Program-made: the position numbers and the translations under genes
Part shown: positions 7,479 to 15,892 of the stretch, in pieces
Position numbering within the stretch: the first letter of the stretch is position 1
Layout of the letters: each line of letters starts with the position of its first letter
Notes under the pieces: model-generated
Told to the model about the DNA's origin: nothing
The model's database searches: none
The model's input: the letters and a program-made list of their open reading frames with translations, nothing else
Assembly: GCF_004116495.1 (NCBI RefSeq)
Contig: NZ_PDKC01000027.1
Span: forward strand, 1-37,067
Direction of reading: 5' to 3'
From: Arcobacter sp. CECT 8985
GTDB taxonomy: Bacteria; Campylobacterota; Campylobacteria; Campylobacterales; Arcobacteraceae
DNA: 37,067 bases

Positions 7479-8617
7479 TAAACAACTTCTAAATACATAA
7501 ATGAAGTTGAAAATCTCCCACTTTCTGGAATATAGCAAAGTATCTTGTCAGACTTTTTCAATCTATTTGAATTAAATAACTCTTCAAGTATTATATAAAT
7601 AGAAGCACTTCCTGTGTTTCCAAATTCTGTTAAATTAGTGAACCATTTTTCATATGGAATTTCAAAATTAGCTTGTTTCATACCTTCATATACTTTATTT
7701 CTAAAAAATGTAGAGGAATAGTGAGGTAAAAAGTAATCAACATCATCTACACTTATTCCTCTTTTTTTAATTACATCACTTAAAGGTTTTGTAACTGTAT
7801 ATTCAATTATATTTTCATTTAATAATTTTACATTTTGTTTTACAGAAAGAAGAGATTTATTCATCACTTCTTCTTGCTCAAATGCTCTCCAAGAAGTAAC
7901 ATTATTATTTTCGTCAACTTCACATCCACTATACATACAAATTGGCATTTCACCTGCATAAGATAAAATATCAATCCATTTTACTTCTAAAGATAATTTA
8001 TTTTCATTTGGTTTATTTTCTAAAAGCATTGCTCCTGCACCATCTGAAAGCATCCATCTTAAAAAATCTTTTTCAAACTCAATTCCAGGCTTTTTTTCTA
8101 AATCTTTATAATCAGACTCTTTTTTAAAATTATTAGAGTTTAAAATCATTGATGAAGTTTCTGATCCAGTTGACACACCATTTGATAATTCACCTGACTT
8201 AATTCCATAGTATATATATTTTAATGCATTTATTCCACTTAAACAAATTCCAGAAGTACTAATTGTCTCAATTTTATTTATTCCTAATTCTCCTTGAACC
8301 ATTAAAGTATGTCCAGGCATTAATTGATCAGGAGAAGTAGTTCCACAAGATAATGCTTCAATTTTATCTATAGAAAAATTATCATTTTGTAATTTTTTAA
8401 TTGCATTTGCAGTTATCTGTGCATTTGTAAATAATGGTTTTAATGTATGTTTCTCTAAAACATAAAATCTTCTTTTTATTCCATTACTTTTTAAAACAAT
8501 ATTTTTTGCTTTAGATTTTTTGCCACCGATATAGCCTAAATAATCCTCTATCTCATCATTTAATACAGGTTCATTTGGCATAAACTTTTGTACATTATTT
8601 ATATATACTTTACTCAT
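7478..8617 (-). CDS. darB: DarB-like beta-ketoacyl-ACP synthase III (dialkylresorcinol ketosynthase)
   Basis: A 379-residue FabH-fold condensing enzyme with a full Cys-His-Asn triad: Cys125 (SGICLSGINAL), His299 (FLPHYSS) and Asn334 (FGNTGSASI). It is longer than housekeeping FabH (about 320). In known dialkylresorcinol pathways DarB joins two beta-ketoacyl units head to head, a step followed by cyclisation. The assignment rests on its place one base after darA and on the aryl-polyene genes opposite. The cytoplasmic enzyme would take ACP- or CoA-bound chains. An alternative is a generic KASIII that starts chains, which I find less likely next to DarA. Confidence 0.82.
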   Translation of the reverse strand: MSKVYINNVQKFMPNEPVLNDEIEDYLGYIGGKKSKAKNIVLKSNGIKRRFYVLEKHTLKPLFTNAQITANAIKKLQNDNFSIDKIEALSCGTTSPDQLMPGHTLMVQGELGINKIETISTSGICLSGINALKYIYYGIKSGELSNGVSTGSETSSMILNSNNFKKESDYKDLEKKPGIEFEKDFLRWMLSDGAGAMLLENKPNENKLSLEVKWIDILSYAGEMPICMYSGCEVDENNNVTSWRAFEQEEVMNKSLLSVKQNVKLLNENIIEYTVTKPLSDVIKKRGISVDDVDYFLPHYSSTFFRNKVYEGMKQANFEIPYEKWFTNLTEFGNTGSASIYIILEELFNSNRLKKSDKILCYIPESGRFSTSFMYLEVV

Positions 8618-8618
8618 C

Positions 8619-9566
8619 TTATAAAAATTCCTTCATTCTATAGTCACCATTACCAGATGGTAACTCATAAAACTCTTTTTGCTTTAAAACTTTTTGTTTA
8701 TCTATTTTTCTTAATATCGTTTGAATTAACATATTTAAAGGAACAATTGTCAAAATAATCAATAATAAAAACACCACATATAACATTACAACTGGTCTTC
8801 TTTTTTTACTTCCGAAAGGACCGATTTTTCTTATTAATCCACCCCAAATTTTAAAACTTTTTGTCGCAATTTTTTCGCTTTTTATCAATTTCACATCTAC
8901 ATTAACTGCTCTTAATCCATCACAAATTGGTCTATTATTTTTTTCTTTATTATTTTGTAATGCATATTTTATTGCATTCCCAAATCTTTTTGCATCTTCT
9001 ATTTCTCTATTTGAGATTCCTGCTTTTGGGAATAAATTCCATAAACTATCTTTTTTACCTGTTAACATCCATCTAGGAGTTGTAACAAATGTAGAAAAAG
9101 AGTCTCCTTGATCAATCAAAACGATATTATCAATTAATATTGCATTTAATTGTTTTAACATTCCTTTTACTTTTTCTTGTGCCATTATCCACATATTTCT
9201 ACAACCAATTAATGTTATTACTGGTTTATTACGTAATTTTCTTTTTGCATAATCACTTTTCAAAAAAGCTGTTATTGGTAAGGAAGGAGATAAAAACCAA
9301 ACTTGATAAGGTAAAATAACTAAATCATAATCATTTTCATCATCTTCTATTGGTAATATTTCTGGGGGGTCTAAGTAGACAGATTCAGGAAAGGTATCCA
9401 TAAATGTCATAAAATCCCAAGGAAAAGGATAAGGATTTACAGGTTGAATATTTTTTACTACAACCTCAACATCTTTATCTTTTTTCAAAGGACTTATAAC
9501 ACTTTGTGTTAATCTATCTAATTGCCCAGTTTGTGAATAGGATATAACTAATACTTTTTTATTCAA
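8619..9566 (-). CDS. darA: DarA-like dialkylresorcinol condensing enzyme, flavodoxin-like N-terminus with C-terminal membrane helix
   Basis: A 315-residue protein. Residues 4-23 (KVLVISYSQTGQLDRLTQSV) form the first strand and SxTG phosphate loop of a flavodoxin-like fold; the LPYQVWFLSPSLPI and TLIGCRNMW segments match proteins annotated as dialkylresorcinol condensing enzyme DarA. A hydrophobic helix lies at about 258-282 (VVMLYVVFLLLIILTIVPLNML) after a basic patch, so the enzyme is probably tied to the inner membrane. It is the first gene of the minus-strand operon; darB follows after one base. Family-level knowledge says DarA acts with DarB in forming the resorcinol ring; the precise step is not shown by the sequence. 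Confidence 0.78.
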   Translation of the reverse strand: MNKKVLVISYSQTGQLDRLTQSVISPLKKDKDVEVVVKNIQPVNPYPFPWDFMTFMDTFPESVYLDPPEILPIEDDENDYDLVILPYQVWFLSPSLPITAFLKSDYAKRKLRNKPVITLIGCRNMWIMAQEKVKGMLKQLNAILIDNIVLIDQGDSFSTFVTTPRWMLTGKKDSLWNLFPKAGISNREIEDAKRFGNAIKYALQNNKEKNNRPICDGLRAVNVDVKLIKSEKIATKSFKIWGGLIRKIGPFGSKKRRPVVMLYVVFLLLIILTIVPLNMLIQTILRKIDKQKVLKQKEFYELPSGNGDYRMKEFL

Positions 9567-9595
9567 ATTATCTCTTTTGCATTATAAAATACTAT

Positions 9596-9601
9596 ATTAT
9601 A
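9596..9601 (-). promoter_or_regulatory. -10 box for the darA operon
   Basis: Read on the minus strand, TATAAT preceded by AATTTGG lies about 30 bases before the darA ATG, fitting the T-rich plus TG-extended promoter style of Campylobacterota. An AAGAG ribosome site follows closer to the start. Confidence 0.55.
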
Positions 9602-9663
9602 CCAAATTTTCATTAAACTAGTAGCTAGCTATTTGTATGATAAATCTATCAAATAACTCACTA

Positions 9664-10065
9664 TTATTTATCTAATATTGTTAGTTCATAATTAATATTT
9701 CTTTGTAAATAAGCCACCCATTTATTATAGTTTGGATGAATTGTATTTTTTGCTGGATCATAATCCATATTTTTACTATCTCTATATGAAATTTTATAAC
9801 CTTTTGAATTATATGCAATATTTACTGCAACATAATGTTTTCCTCTTACAGTAATATCCGCAACAATTAGACCTGATTTAATTTTTTTTGTTCTCCAACC
9901 TTTTCTAATTGCACCTTTTTTAATAGCATTTTCAACTTTTGATAGAGATAGACTTTTAGAAGTAAATCCACTATTGTCAACATTTTGAACTAAAGCTGTT
10001 CCACAACCAGTCACCATTAGCATAATAGCTAAAAGTAATCCTAACAAACTAAATGTTTTTTTCAC
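9664..10065 (-). CDS. Small putative lipoprotein
   Basis: A 133-residue protein with an N-terminal signal MKKTFSLLGLLLAIMLMVTG followed by Cys21 (lipobox VTGC), so it should be lipidated and membrane-anchored. The mature part is basic and contains an alternating beta-rich segment (GLIVADITVRGKHYVAVNIAYNS) ending in an aromatic C-terminus. I do not recognise a named family; similar small lipoproteins occur widely in Campylobacterota. It lies 97 bases upstream in coordinates of the darA start on the same strand, but darA has its own promoter, so it is probably not part of the pigment cluster. Confidence 0.7.
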   Translation of the reverse strand: MKKTFSLLGLLLAIMLMVTGCGTALVQNVDNSGFTSKSLSLSKVENAIKKGAIRKGWRTKKIKSGLIVADITVRGKHYVAVNIAYNSKGYKISYRDSKNMDYDPAKNTIHPNYNKWVAYLQRNINYELTILDK

Positions 10066-10131
10066 ATTATTCTCCTATCTTTTAATGTTATCAATTTTAT
10101 CAATTATTAATTTACATATTTATTAATATAT

Positions 10132-11460
10132 TTATATCTCAACTGAAATTGTAATATATGGATTATATAGTACATTTGCTCCTGATTGTATCTTTACATT
10201 TCTTCTTTGTGTATAATCTACTAAGTAATTTCCTGAAAACTCTACTGAGAATTTAGCACATAATTGAGAAGCTTTAAATATTACATCTTCTGGTAAAGTT
10301 TTTTTACTATTTTGAACTATAACATGACATGAACTTCTATCTTTTAGATGAAACCAAAAATCACTTGCTTTTGAATTTTTTAATAAATATATATTTTCTC
10401 TTTCATTTCTTCCTAACATTATTCTATATCCATTATAGAAAAATAATTCGAAGTGTTGTTGTTTTGAAGTTTTCGTCTGATTTTTTTGTTTTTTAGGAAC
10501 TAAAAATTCCACTTCATCTATTGATGATGATTTTTCAATATTTTTAATCATTCTTGTTAAAAAGTCATATTTTTCTTCTAGATTTTTCTTTTCAATAATT
10601 ACATTTATCGATTTTTGTTTTACTCTTTTTGCTTTCTTAAATAATTCATTTGCATATGTTGAAGCACTTAAATCTTGTTTTAATTCTATTTTTACTTCAT
10701 TCCCATCATAATCGTAAGCTTCTAGTATTTTTTGATATGGTTTAATATTATGTAAATTCCCTAAAATTATATTTGCATCATTATATAATTTTTCAGACTC
10801 TTTTTCTAAGTACTCTTTTTTTGGCAATTTATCAATAAGATTTTTTAATTTATTAACTTTTTTATTTAAAACTTGAAGCTTTTGTTTTTTTAGATTTTGT
10901 AAATTTTTTTGTTCTTTTTGCTCATAAATTTTATATAAATAATCTTCAATATCTTCAACGCTATCTTCTTTAAACACAAAATCTTGTTTTGGAATTTCAT
11001 CAAGTTTATGTCCTACTTTTACAACTCTACTTGAAGAGAATTCATCAACATGTCTTAATGCTTCAAGAACTACTCTATTTTCATCTAATATGATAATATT
11101 TGTATGTTTACCTGTAAATTCTAATTGTAAGATTGTTGTTAGTTTTTTATAAGAAGAAGAGGAGTTTACTTTTATATTAATAACTTTATCCTCATTATAT
11201 ATATATACATCTTCTACTTTTGAATTAATAAATCTTTTTTGTAATAAAACATCAAAAGGAGCATTAAAATCTTTTTTAATATTTGCTCTACTATTTTTTT
11301 TATAAGAGGTACTTTGTCCTTTTGTCATATCAAAATATATATATTGAGCATTGTTATACTCTATTAAAATTGTATTATTATCAATTCTTTTAACTAATTT
11401 TATATTTTTTAAATTATCTTTTAGATAATTAACTAATTGCTTTATTATATAGTATTTCAC
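10132..11460 (-). CDS. NFACT-family protein (RqcH-like ribosome quality control factor)
   Basis: A 442-residue protein with an NFACT-N-like N-terminus (KLVKRIDNNTILIEYNNAQYIYFDM ... LEFTGKHTNIIILDENRVVLEALRHVDEF), a Lys/Leu-rich coiled coil (about 180-310) and a C-terminal NFACT-R (DUF814) domain with SDFWFHLKDRSSCHVIV. Family members bind stalled 50S-peptidyl-tRNA complexes and direct alanine tailing (RqcH) or were annotated as fibronectin-binding proteins. It is shorter than Firmicutes RqcH (about 570), and I did not find a clear HhH region in the middle, so its activity could be reduced. It seems to be followed by nothing in its operon; the next upstream gene (11488-12000) is 27 bases away on the same strand. 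Confidence 0.75.
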   Translation of the reverse strand: MKYYIIKQLVNYLKDNLKNIKLVKRIDNNTILIEYNNAQYIYFDMTKGQSTSYKKNSRANIKKDFNAPFDVLLQKRFINSKVEDVYIYNEDKVINIKVNSSSSYKKLTTILQLEFTGKHTNIIILDENRVVLEALRHVDEFSSSRVVKVGHKLDEIPKQDFVFKEDSVEDIEDYLYKIYEQKEQKNLQNLKKQKLQVLNKKVNKLKNLIDKLPKKEYLEKESEKLYNDANIILGNLHNIKPYQKILEAYDYDGNEVKIELKQDLSASTYANELFKKAKRVKQKSINVIIEKKNLEEKYDFLTRMIKNIEKSSSIDEVEFLVPKKQKNQTKTSKQQHFELFFYNGYRIMLGRNERENIYLLKNSKASDFWFHLKDRSSCHVIVQNSKKTLPEDVIFKASQLCAKFSVEFSGNYLVDYTQRRNVKIQSGANVLYNPYITISVEI

Positions 11461-11487
11461 GGCTAATCACTTTTTGTATTTTATATT

Positions 11488-12000
11488 TTATTTTAAAGAG
11501 AGTCTATCATAATTAAAAATTACGTTTTCTGCAATATCCATCATTTTTATATTAATCTTTTTGAATTCATCATTTTTTACTTCAAGTAAAAGCTTGTCAT
11601 ACATATTTGAATAAGGGAACAATGTAAAATATATAAACTCTTTTGAGTTTTTCTCTTTATCTAATTCTTTAAACCAAACAGCTAAAAGTGCAAGATATAA
11701 CATAGCAGGGTTAAATGTAGAGTCTTTTGCAAGATAGTTTGAAATTTCACTATTAATATAATTATAACTTCTTAAAACAGCTTTAATTCTATAATGGTTT
11801 TTATTATTAATGTAATGTTCATTTTCAAATGTAACTGTTTTTATTTGTTTTAATATATCTTCACTTATAGATGTTATATATTTATCTATATGTGTTGGAA
11901 CATCAAAAAGTTTCGCTTCATTATCTTTATAAGATAAAATCAAATCTTTGCAAAACAGTAGTAAAGCTTCAGTTTTTATTTTAGATAAATTTAAAATCAT
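11488..12000 (-). CDS. Conserved-looking hypothetical protein
   Basis: A 170-residue, mostly helical protein with no signal peptide or membrane helix that I can see and no motif I recognise. The middle contains AMLYLALLAVWFKELDKEKNSKEF, probably a buried helix. The gene lies 27 bases upstream of the NFACT gene on the same strand, suggesting co-transcription, and diverges from thrS. A complete frame with normal codon use for this genome supports a real gene; no function is proposed. Confidence 0.6.
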   Translation of the reverse strand: MILNLSKIKTEALLLFCKDLILSYKDNEAKLFDVPTHIDKYITSISEDILKQIKTVTFENEHYINNKNHYRIKAVLRSYNYINSEISNYLAKDSTFNPAMLYLALLAVWFKELDKEKNSKEFIYFTLFPYSNMYDKLLLEVKNDEFKKINIKMMDIAENVIFNYDRLSLK

Positions 12001-12047
12001 TCTTTATTTTACCCAAACTTTATTAATAAATTGTTATTAAGATTAAA

Positions 12048-12070
12048 TTTAAGTGCAATTGCGCTAAAAT
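12048..12070 (+). promoter_or_regulatory. Promoter of thrS-infC
   Basis: TTTAAGT (12048-12054), then ten bases, then -10 TAAAAT (12065-12070) preceded by TTGCGC. The start codon is about 60 bases downstream; the leader holds a short stem AGTATT/AATACT near 12085-12102, too weak to call an operator. Confidence 0.5.
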
Positions 12071-12131
12071 GTAATAAATCTATAGTATTGCGATGAAATA
12101 CTTGCAAAATTTTATAAAATAAAGGAAATTA

Positions 12132-13940
12132 TTGGAACCTATTGGTGTATTAAGTGAAGGTAAAATATATGACCTTCAGACTGCGGAAGCTTTAAATATA
12201 ACTGGTGAGGAAATCAAAAGTGATAATTCTGCTGAATCTTTAGAGATTCTAAGACACTCTTGTGCTCACTTAATGGCTCAAGCTATTAAACAGTTATATC
12301 CAGAAGCAAAATTCTTTGTTGGTCCTGTCGTAAAAGAAGGATTTTATTACGATTTTAAAGTCGATTCAAAGATATCAGAAGAAGATTTGACGACAATCGA
12401 AAAGAAAATGAAAGAGCTAGCAAATGCTAAGCTACCAATTCAAAGATATGAAACGACCAAAGAAGAGATCCTAAAAAAATTCCAAAATGATGAATTAAAA
12501 CAAGCTGTATTAAAAAATATCACAGATGATACTTTAACTATATATAAACAAGGAGATTTTGAAGACTTATGTAGAGGTCCTCATGTTCCAAATACTAGAA
12601 TGATTAGATACTTCAAACTAACAAGAATAGCTGGAGCTTATCTTGGTGGTAATGAAGAAAATGAGATGATTACTAGAATATATGGTATTGCATTTTTTGA
12701 TAAAAAAGAGCTAAATGATTATACAAGAATGCTTGAAGAAGCTAAAAAAAGAGATCATAGAAAATTAGGAACTCAATTAGAACTATTTACATTTAACGAT
12801 GATGTTGGTGCTGGACTTCCTATGTGGTTGCCTAATGGTTCAAGATTAAGAAGTAAATTAGAAAAATTACTTTATAAAGCACATAGAGTTAGGGGTTATG
12901 AACCTGTACGTGGTCCAGAAATTCTTAAAGCTAATATGTGGAAAATATCTGGCCACTATGATAACTATAAAGAAAATATGTATTTTACTGAAATTGATGA
13001 ACAAGAATATGGAATTAAACCTATGAACTGTGTAGGTCATATTCAAATATTTAAAAATGATTTAGTATCATATAAAGATTTACCAAAAAAATTATTTGAA
13101 TATGGTGTTGTTCATAGACATGAGATGAGTGGAGCAATGCATGGATTATTTAGAGTAAGAGAATTTACTCAAGATGATGCACATATTTTTTGTACTCAAG
13201 ATCAAGTTAAAGATGTTATTATTGATGTATTAGAGTTTGTTGATTCATTAATGAAACTATTTGATTTCAAATATGAGATGGAAGTATCAACTAAGCCTAA
13301 AAAAGCAATTGGTGATGATACATTCTGGGAGAAAACAACTAAAGGAATCATGGATGCACTTGATTCTGAAGGTCTACATTACGGTATTGATGAAGGTGGA
13401 GGAGCATTTTATGGTCCAAAAATTGACATCAAAATTTTAGATGCTATTGGTAGAAAATGGCAATGTGGTACGGTTCAAGTTGATATGAACTTACCAAGTA
13501 GATTTAATGTAGAATATATTAACGATAAAGGTGAAAAAGAACAACCTGTGATGATTCATAGAGCCATTTTAGGTTCTTTTGAAAGATTTATTGGTATTCT
13601 TACAGAGCATTGTGCTGGAGAGTTTCCATTTGTTATTGCACCAACTGAAGTTATATTTGTACCTATTGCAGATACTCACGTTGAGTATGCAAAACAACTT
13701 CAAAAAGAACTTTTATATAAAGAGATTGATTCAAAAATCTTTAGTATGAATGAAAGTTTAAACAAAAGAATCAGAATGGCTGAAAAGCAAAGAGTTCCGA
13801 TGATTGTTGTACTGGGAGATGAAGAGGTTCAAAACAACTCAATAGCATTAAGAGACAGAAGAAAGAGAGAGCAGTCAAACATGTCAAAAGAGGAGTTTAT
13901 TTCAATGTTAGAAGAAATCAAAAAAGGATGTGAAATTTGA
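12132..13940 (+). CDS. thrS: Threonyl-tRNA synthetase
   Basis: A 602-residue class II synthetase. The editing domain has HSCAH near the N-terminus and CRGPH (about 143-147), the four metal/proofreading residues of the family. The catalytic domain shows class II motifs and the zinc ligands in [14 protein letters not shown] and MIHRAILGS; the anticodon domain lies at about 500-602. Compared with E. coli ThrRS (642 residues), the N-terminal TGS-like domain is largely absent, as usual in Campylobacterota. The start is TTG at 12132, supported by AAAGGAA upstream and by the absence of a good ATG. The end overlaps infC by four bases. Confidence 0.95.
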   Translation: MEPIGVLSEGKIYDLQTAEALNITGEEIKSDNSAESLEILRHSCAHLMAQAIKQLYPEAKFFVGPVVKEGFYYDFKVDSKISEEDLTTIEKKMKELANAKLPIQRYETTKEEILKKFQNDELKQAVLKNITDDTLTIYKQGDFEDLCRGPHVPNTRMIRYFKLTRIAGAYLGGNEENEMITRIYGIAFFDKKELNDYTRMLEEAKKRDHRKLGTQLELFTFNDDVGAGLPMWLPNGSRLRSKLEKLLYKAHRVRGYEPVRGPEILKANMWKISGHYDNYKENMYFTEIDEQEYGIKPMNCVGHIQIFKNDLVSYKDLPKKLFEYGVVHRHEMSGAMHGLFRVREFTQDDAHIFCTQDQVKDVIIDVLEFVDSLMKLFDFKYEMEVSTKPKKAIGDDTFWEKTTKGIMDALDSEGLHYGIDEGGGAFYGPKIDIKILDAIGRKWQCGTVQVDMNLPSRFNVEYINDKGEKEQPVMIHRAILGSFERFIGILTEHCAGEFPFVIAPTEVIFVPIADTHVEYAKQLQKELLYKEIDSKIFSMNESLNKRIRMAEKQRVPMIVVLGDEEVQNNSIALRDRRKREQSNMSKEEFISMLEEIKKGCEI

Positions 13941-14473
13941 GTCGAAACAATAAAAAAGACGAAGTTCTAATGAACGAAGACATTAAAGTAAAAGAGGTTA
14001 GATGTACATCTGATGATGGAACTAATTATGGTATTATTTCTACAAAAGATGCACTAGCTGCAGCAGAAGAACAAGGGCTAGACTTAGTATTAATTGCAGC
14101 AACAGCAAAACCACCTGTTGTTAAAATTATGGATTATGGTAAATTTAAATACCAAGAAGAAAAAAAGAAAAAAGAAGCTAAGAAAAAACAGAAAGTTATT
14201 GTTGTAAAAGAAGTAAAATTTTCTGTTAAAATTGCAGAAAATGATATTAACTATAAAGTTAAACATGCAATTGAATTCTTAGAAAAAGGTTACCATGTAA
14301 AATGTAGAGTATTTCTAAAAGGTAGAGAAATGGCTCATCCAGAAGCGGGAGTTGAAGTACTTGAAAAAATATGGCCAATGCTTGAAGACTATGGAGTTAG
14401 AGAAGCTGAACCTAAACAAGAAGGAAGATTTGTAAATATGCAAGTTTTTCCTAAAAAAGAAGAAAAAAAATAA
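13937..14473 (+). CDS. infC: Translation initiation factor IF-3
   Basis: A 178-residue IF-3 with the N-domain ([23 protein letters not shown]), a lysine-rich linker ([13 protein letters not shown]) and the C-domain ([16 protein letters not shown]). It binds the 30S subunit and checks the initiation codon. The start is TTG in a TTGA overlap with the thrS stop, with AAAGGA nine bases before it. E. coli infC uses the rare AUU so that IF-3 can limit its own synthesis; TTG is common in this genome, so the same logic is possible but not shown. An ATG at 13970 is a less likely start, as it would remove residues before the conserved NEDI. Confidence 0.94.
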   Translation: MSRNNKKDEVLMNEDIKVKEVRCTSDDGTNYGIISTKDALAAAEEQGLDLVLIAATAKPPVVKIMDYGKFKYQEEKKKKEAKKKQKVIVVKEVKFSVKIAENDINYKVKHAIEFLEKGYHVKCRVFLKGREMAHPEAGVEVLEKIWPMLEDYGVREAEPKQEGRFVNMQVFPKKEEKK

Positions 14474-14483
14474 CTACATTATA

Positions 14484-14514
14484 AATAGAGAAGATTAAAT
14501 ATTTCTTCTCTATT
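14484..14514 (+). terminator. Strong hairpin after infC
   Basis: Arms AATAGAGAAGA (14484-14494) and TCTTCTCTATT (14504-14514), 11 perfect pairs, nine-base loop. Only short T runs follow, so it may be a terminator, an RNA-processing site or an mRNA-end stabiliser separating thrS-infC from rpmI-rplT. Confidence 0.6.
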
Positions 14515-14543
14515 CTACTCACTTAATAATAACTTAAGCTTTT

Positions 14544-14575
14544 TTTAAGTAAAATCACTCACTTTTTCATATTAT
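14544..14575 (+). promoter_or_regulatory. Promoter of rpmI-rplT
   Basis: TTTAAGTAAA (14544-14553), a T-rich stretch (14563-14567) and -10 TATTAT (14570-14575) match the three-part promoter described for Campylobacter. The predicted start site is about 25 bases before the rpmI ATG. Confidence 0.55.
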
Positions 14576-14606
14576 GAAAATGCAAATTTAAAGAAAGGAT
14601 TCCACA

Positions 14607-14804
14607 ATGCCAAAGATGAAATCTAATAGTGGAGCTTTAAAGAGATTTAAAGTGAAAAAAAATGGTTCTATCAAAAGAGGATCAGCTTTTAGAAGCCATA
14701 TCTTAACTAAAAAGAGCCAAAAAAGAAAAAGAAACCTAAGAGGTCCACAAACTGTTGCATCTGTAGATAATGCAAGAGTTAAAAAAATGTTAAACCAAGC
14801 GTAA
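14607..14804 (+). CDS. rpmI: 50S ribosomal protein L35
   Basis: A 65-residue, very basic protein beginning [20 protein letters not shown], the standard L35 N-terminus, and containing [17 protein letters not shown]. It is a late-assembly component of the large subunit. AAAGAAAGGA precedes the ATG. It is followed by rplT after a 96-base structured spacer. A 93-codon frame on the opposite strand over this gene is only a shadow. Confidence 0.96.
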   Translation: MPKMKSNSGALKRFKVKKNGSIKRGSAFRSHILTKKSQKRKRNLRGPQTVASVDNARVKKMLNQA

Positions 14805-14814
14805 TTTTTAATAA

Positions 14815-14866
14815 AATTACTTAGTCCCTCCACAATACGGTGGACAAGTTCGATTAAAGTAATCGA
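14815..14866 (+). promoter_or_regulatory. Structured rpmI-rplT spacer, candidate L20-responsive RNA element
   Basis: Three stems can form. A: ATTACTT (14816-14822) with AAGTAAT (14857-14863). B, nested in A: TCCAC (14829-14833) with GTGGA (14840-14844). C: TCGATTA (14850-14856) with TAATCGA (14860-14866), seven perfect pairs with a three-base loop. A and C use the same bases, so they exclude each other. The element lies directly before rplT; L20 is a known autoregulator of this operon in other bacteria. A regulatory switch is an inference. Confidence 0.45.
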
Positions 14867-14900
14867 CACCTAATTAAAAAATGGTAAAGAAAGGAAAAAT

Positions 14901-15260
14901 ATGCCTAGAGTTAAAACTGGTATAGTTAGAAGAAGAAGACACAAAAAAGTATTAAAACAAGCTAAAGGTTTTTTTAGTGGTAGAAGAAAACACTTTAGAA
15001 AAGCTAAAGAGCAGTTAGAGCATTCATTAGTATATGCTTATAGAGATAGAAGACAAAAGAAAAGAGATATTAGAAAACTTTGGATCATTAGAATCAACGC
15101 TGCTTGTAGACTAAATGATATTAACTATTCAAGATTCATGAATGGATTAAAATTAGCTAATATTGAATTAGACAGAAAAATCTTAGCAGATATGGCTATG
15201 AACGATGCAGAAGCATTCGCATCATTAGTTGTAAAAGCAAAAGAAGCACTTGCAGCATAA
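14901..15260 (+). CDS. rplT: 50S ribosomal protein L20
   Basis: A 119-residue protein starting [25 protein letters not shown], the classical basic L20 N-terminal extension, with the globular C-domain [19 protein letters not shown]. It is required early in 50S assembly and, in E. coli and Bacillus, represses its own operon by binding the mRNA. AGAAAGGA lies just before the ATG. Transcription ends at a strong hairpin shared with mobA. Confidence 0.97.
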   Translation: MPRVKTGIVRRRRHKKVLKQAKGFFSGRRKHFRKAKEQLEHSLVYAYRDRRQKKRDIRKLWIIRINAACRLNDINYSRFMNGLKLANIELDRKILADMAMNDAEAFASLVVKAKEALAA

Positions 15261-15280
15261 TTAAATTTGCAAAATATATA

Positions 15281-15314
15281 AAAAAGGTAAATAAGTTTTC
15301 TTATTTACCTTTTT
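15281..15314. terminator. Bidirectional terminator between rplT and mobA
   Basis: Arms AAAAAGGTAAATAAG (15281-15295) and its complement (15300-15314) around a TTTT loop. The T tract on the plus side and the A tract (T on the minus strand) on the other make it an intrinsic terminator for both convergent genes. Confidence 0.85.
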
Positions 15315-15890
15315 TTATGCCTTATTAATTAAAGTTAAGGCTTTTTTATAATCTTCTGGTTTATTCAAATTTATAAACTCATCATCATTAAAAAAATCAA
15401 TAATCTTTGTATTTAAATTATTTAATAAATATCCTACTTTATGAAAATCATCATCTAACATCTTTTTAGTTAAAGAAATTATATTACTTGAAAAAACTCC
15501 ACATAAACTGTGTGTTCTTTCAGTTCTAGGCACTGTTACATCAAATCCAATAGATTGATCAATCAAACTTTTTATTGATGAGATTTGCACTAATGGCGTA
15601 TCTACAGTAATAATAAATATTTTATCATCTTCTAATTTATTAAATATTGTATTAAGTCCAACAATTGGAGAGTATATATCATTTTCTTCAATTATTAAAT
15701 CAGCTTCAAAATCAAATTTATTATTTTTACAAGATAAATATATTTTCTTAAAATATGGCTTCAAACGATTGTATTGATATTTTGCTAAAGAAGTTTCATT
15801 TGCAAATGGAAGAAGAGATTTATCTTCTTTCATTCTTGAGCTTTTTCCACCACATAAAATTACACAAGGCAGATCAAATTGTGGTTTCAT
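15315..15890 (-). CDS. mobA: Molybdenum cofactor guanylyltransferase (MobA-like)
   Basis: A 191-residue nucleotidyltransferase. The N-terminus LPCVILCGGKSSRMKEDKSLLPF carries the GTP-binding loop and the catalytic-region Lys, and ITVDTPLV corresponds to the metal-binding D-x-P segment. MobA attaches GMP to Mo-molybdopterin to give the MGD cofactor used by DMSO-reductase-family enzymes (nitrate reductase, formate dehydrogenase), common in Campylobacterota respiration. It starts two bases after leuC, so the two are probably co-transcribed without a functional link. Confidence 0.85.
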   Translation of the reverse strand: MKPQFDLPCVILCGGKSSRMKEDKSLLPFANETSLAKYQYNRLKPYFKKIYLSCKNNKFDFEADLIIEENDIYSPIVGLNTIFNKLEDDKIFIITVDTPLVQISSIKSLIDQSIGFDVTVPRTERTHSLCGVFSSNIISLTKKMLDDDFHKVGYLLNNLNTKIIDFFNDDEFINLNKPEDYKKALTLINKA

Positions 15891-15892
15891 AA

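Noticed and set aside
7479-7538. 20-residue N-terminal extension of the HTH protein
   Set aside because: It would overlap the end of darB by 60 bases; the TAATG junction at 7478 gives a better start.
14588-14869. 93-codon minus-strand frame covering rpmI
   Set aside because: It lies antisense to a certain ribosomal-protein gene; its hydrophobic, Leu/Phe-rich content is the complement of Lys-rich codons.
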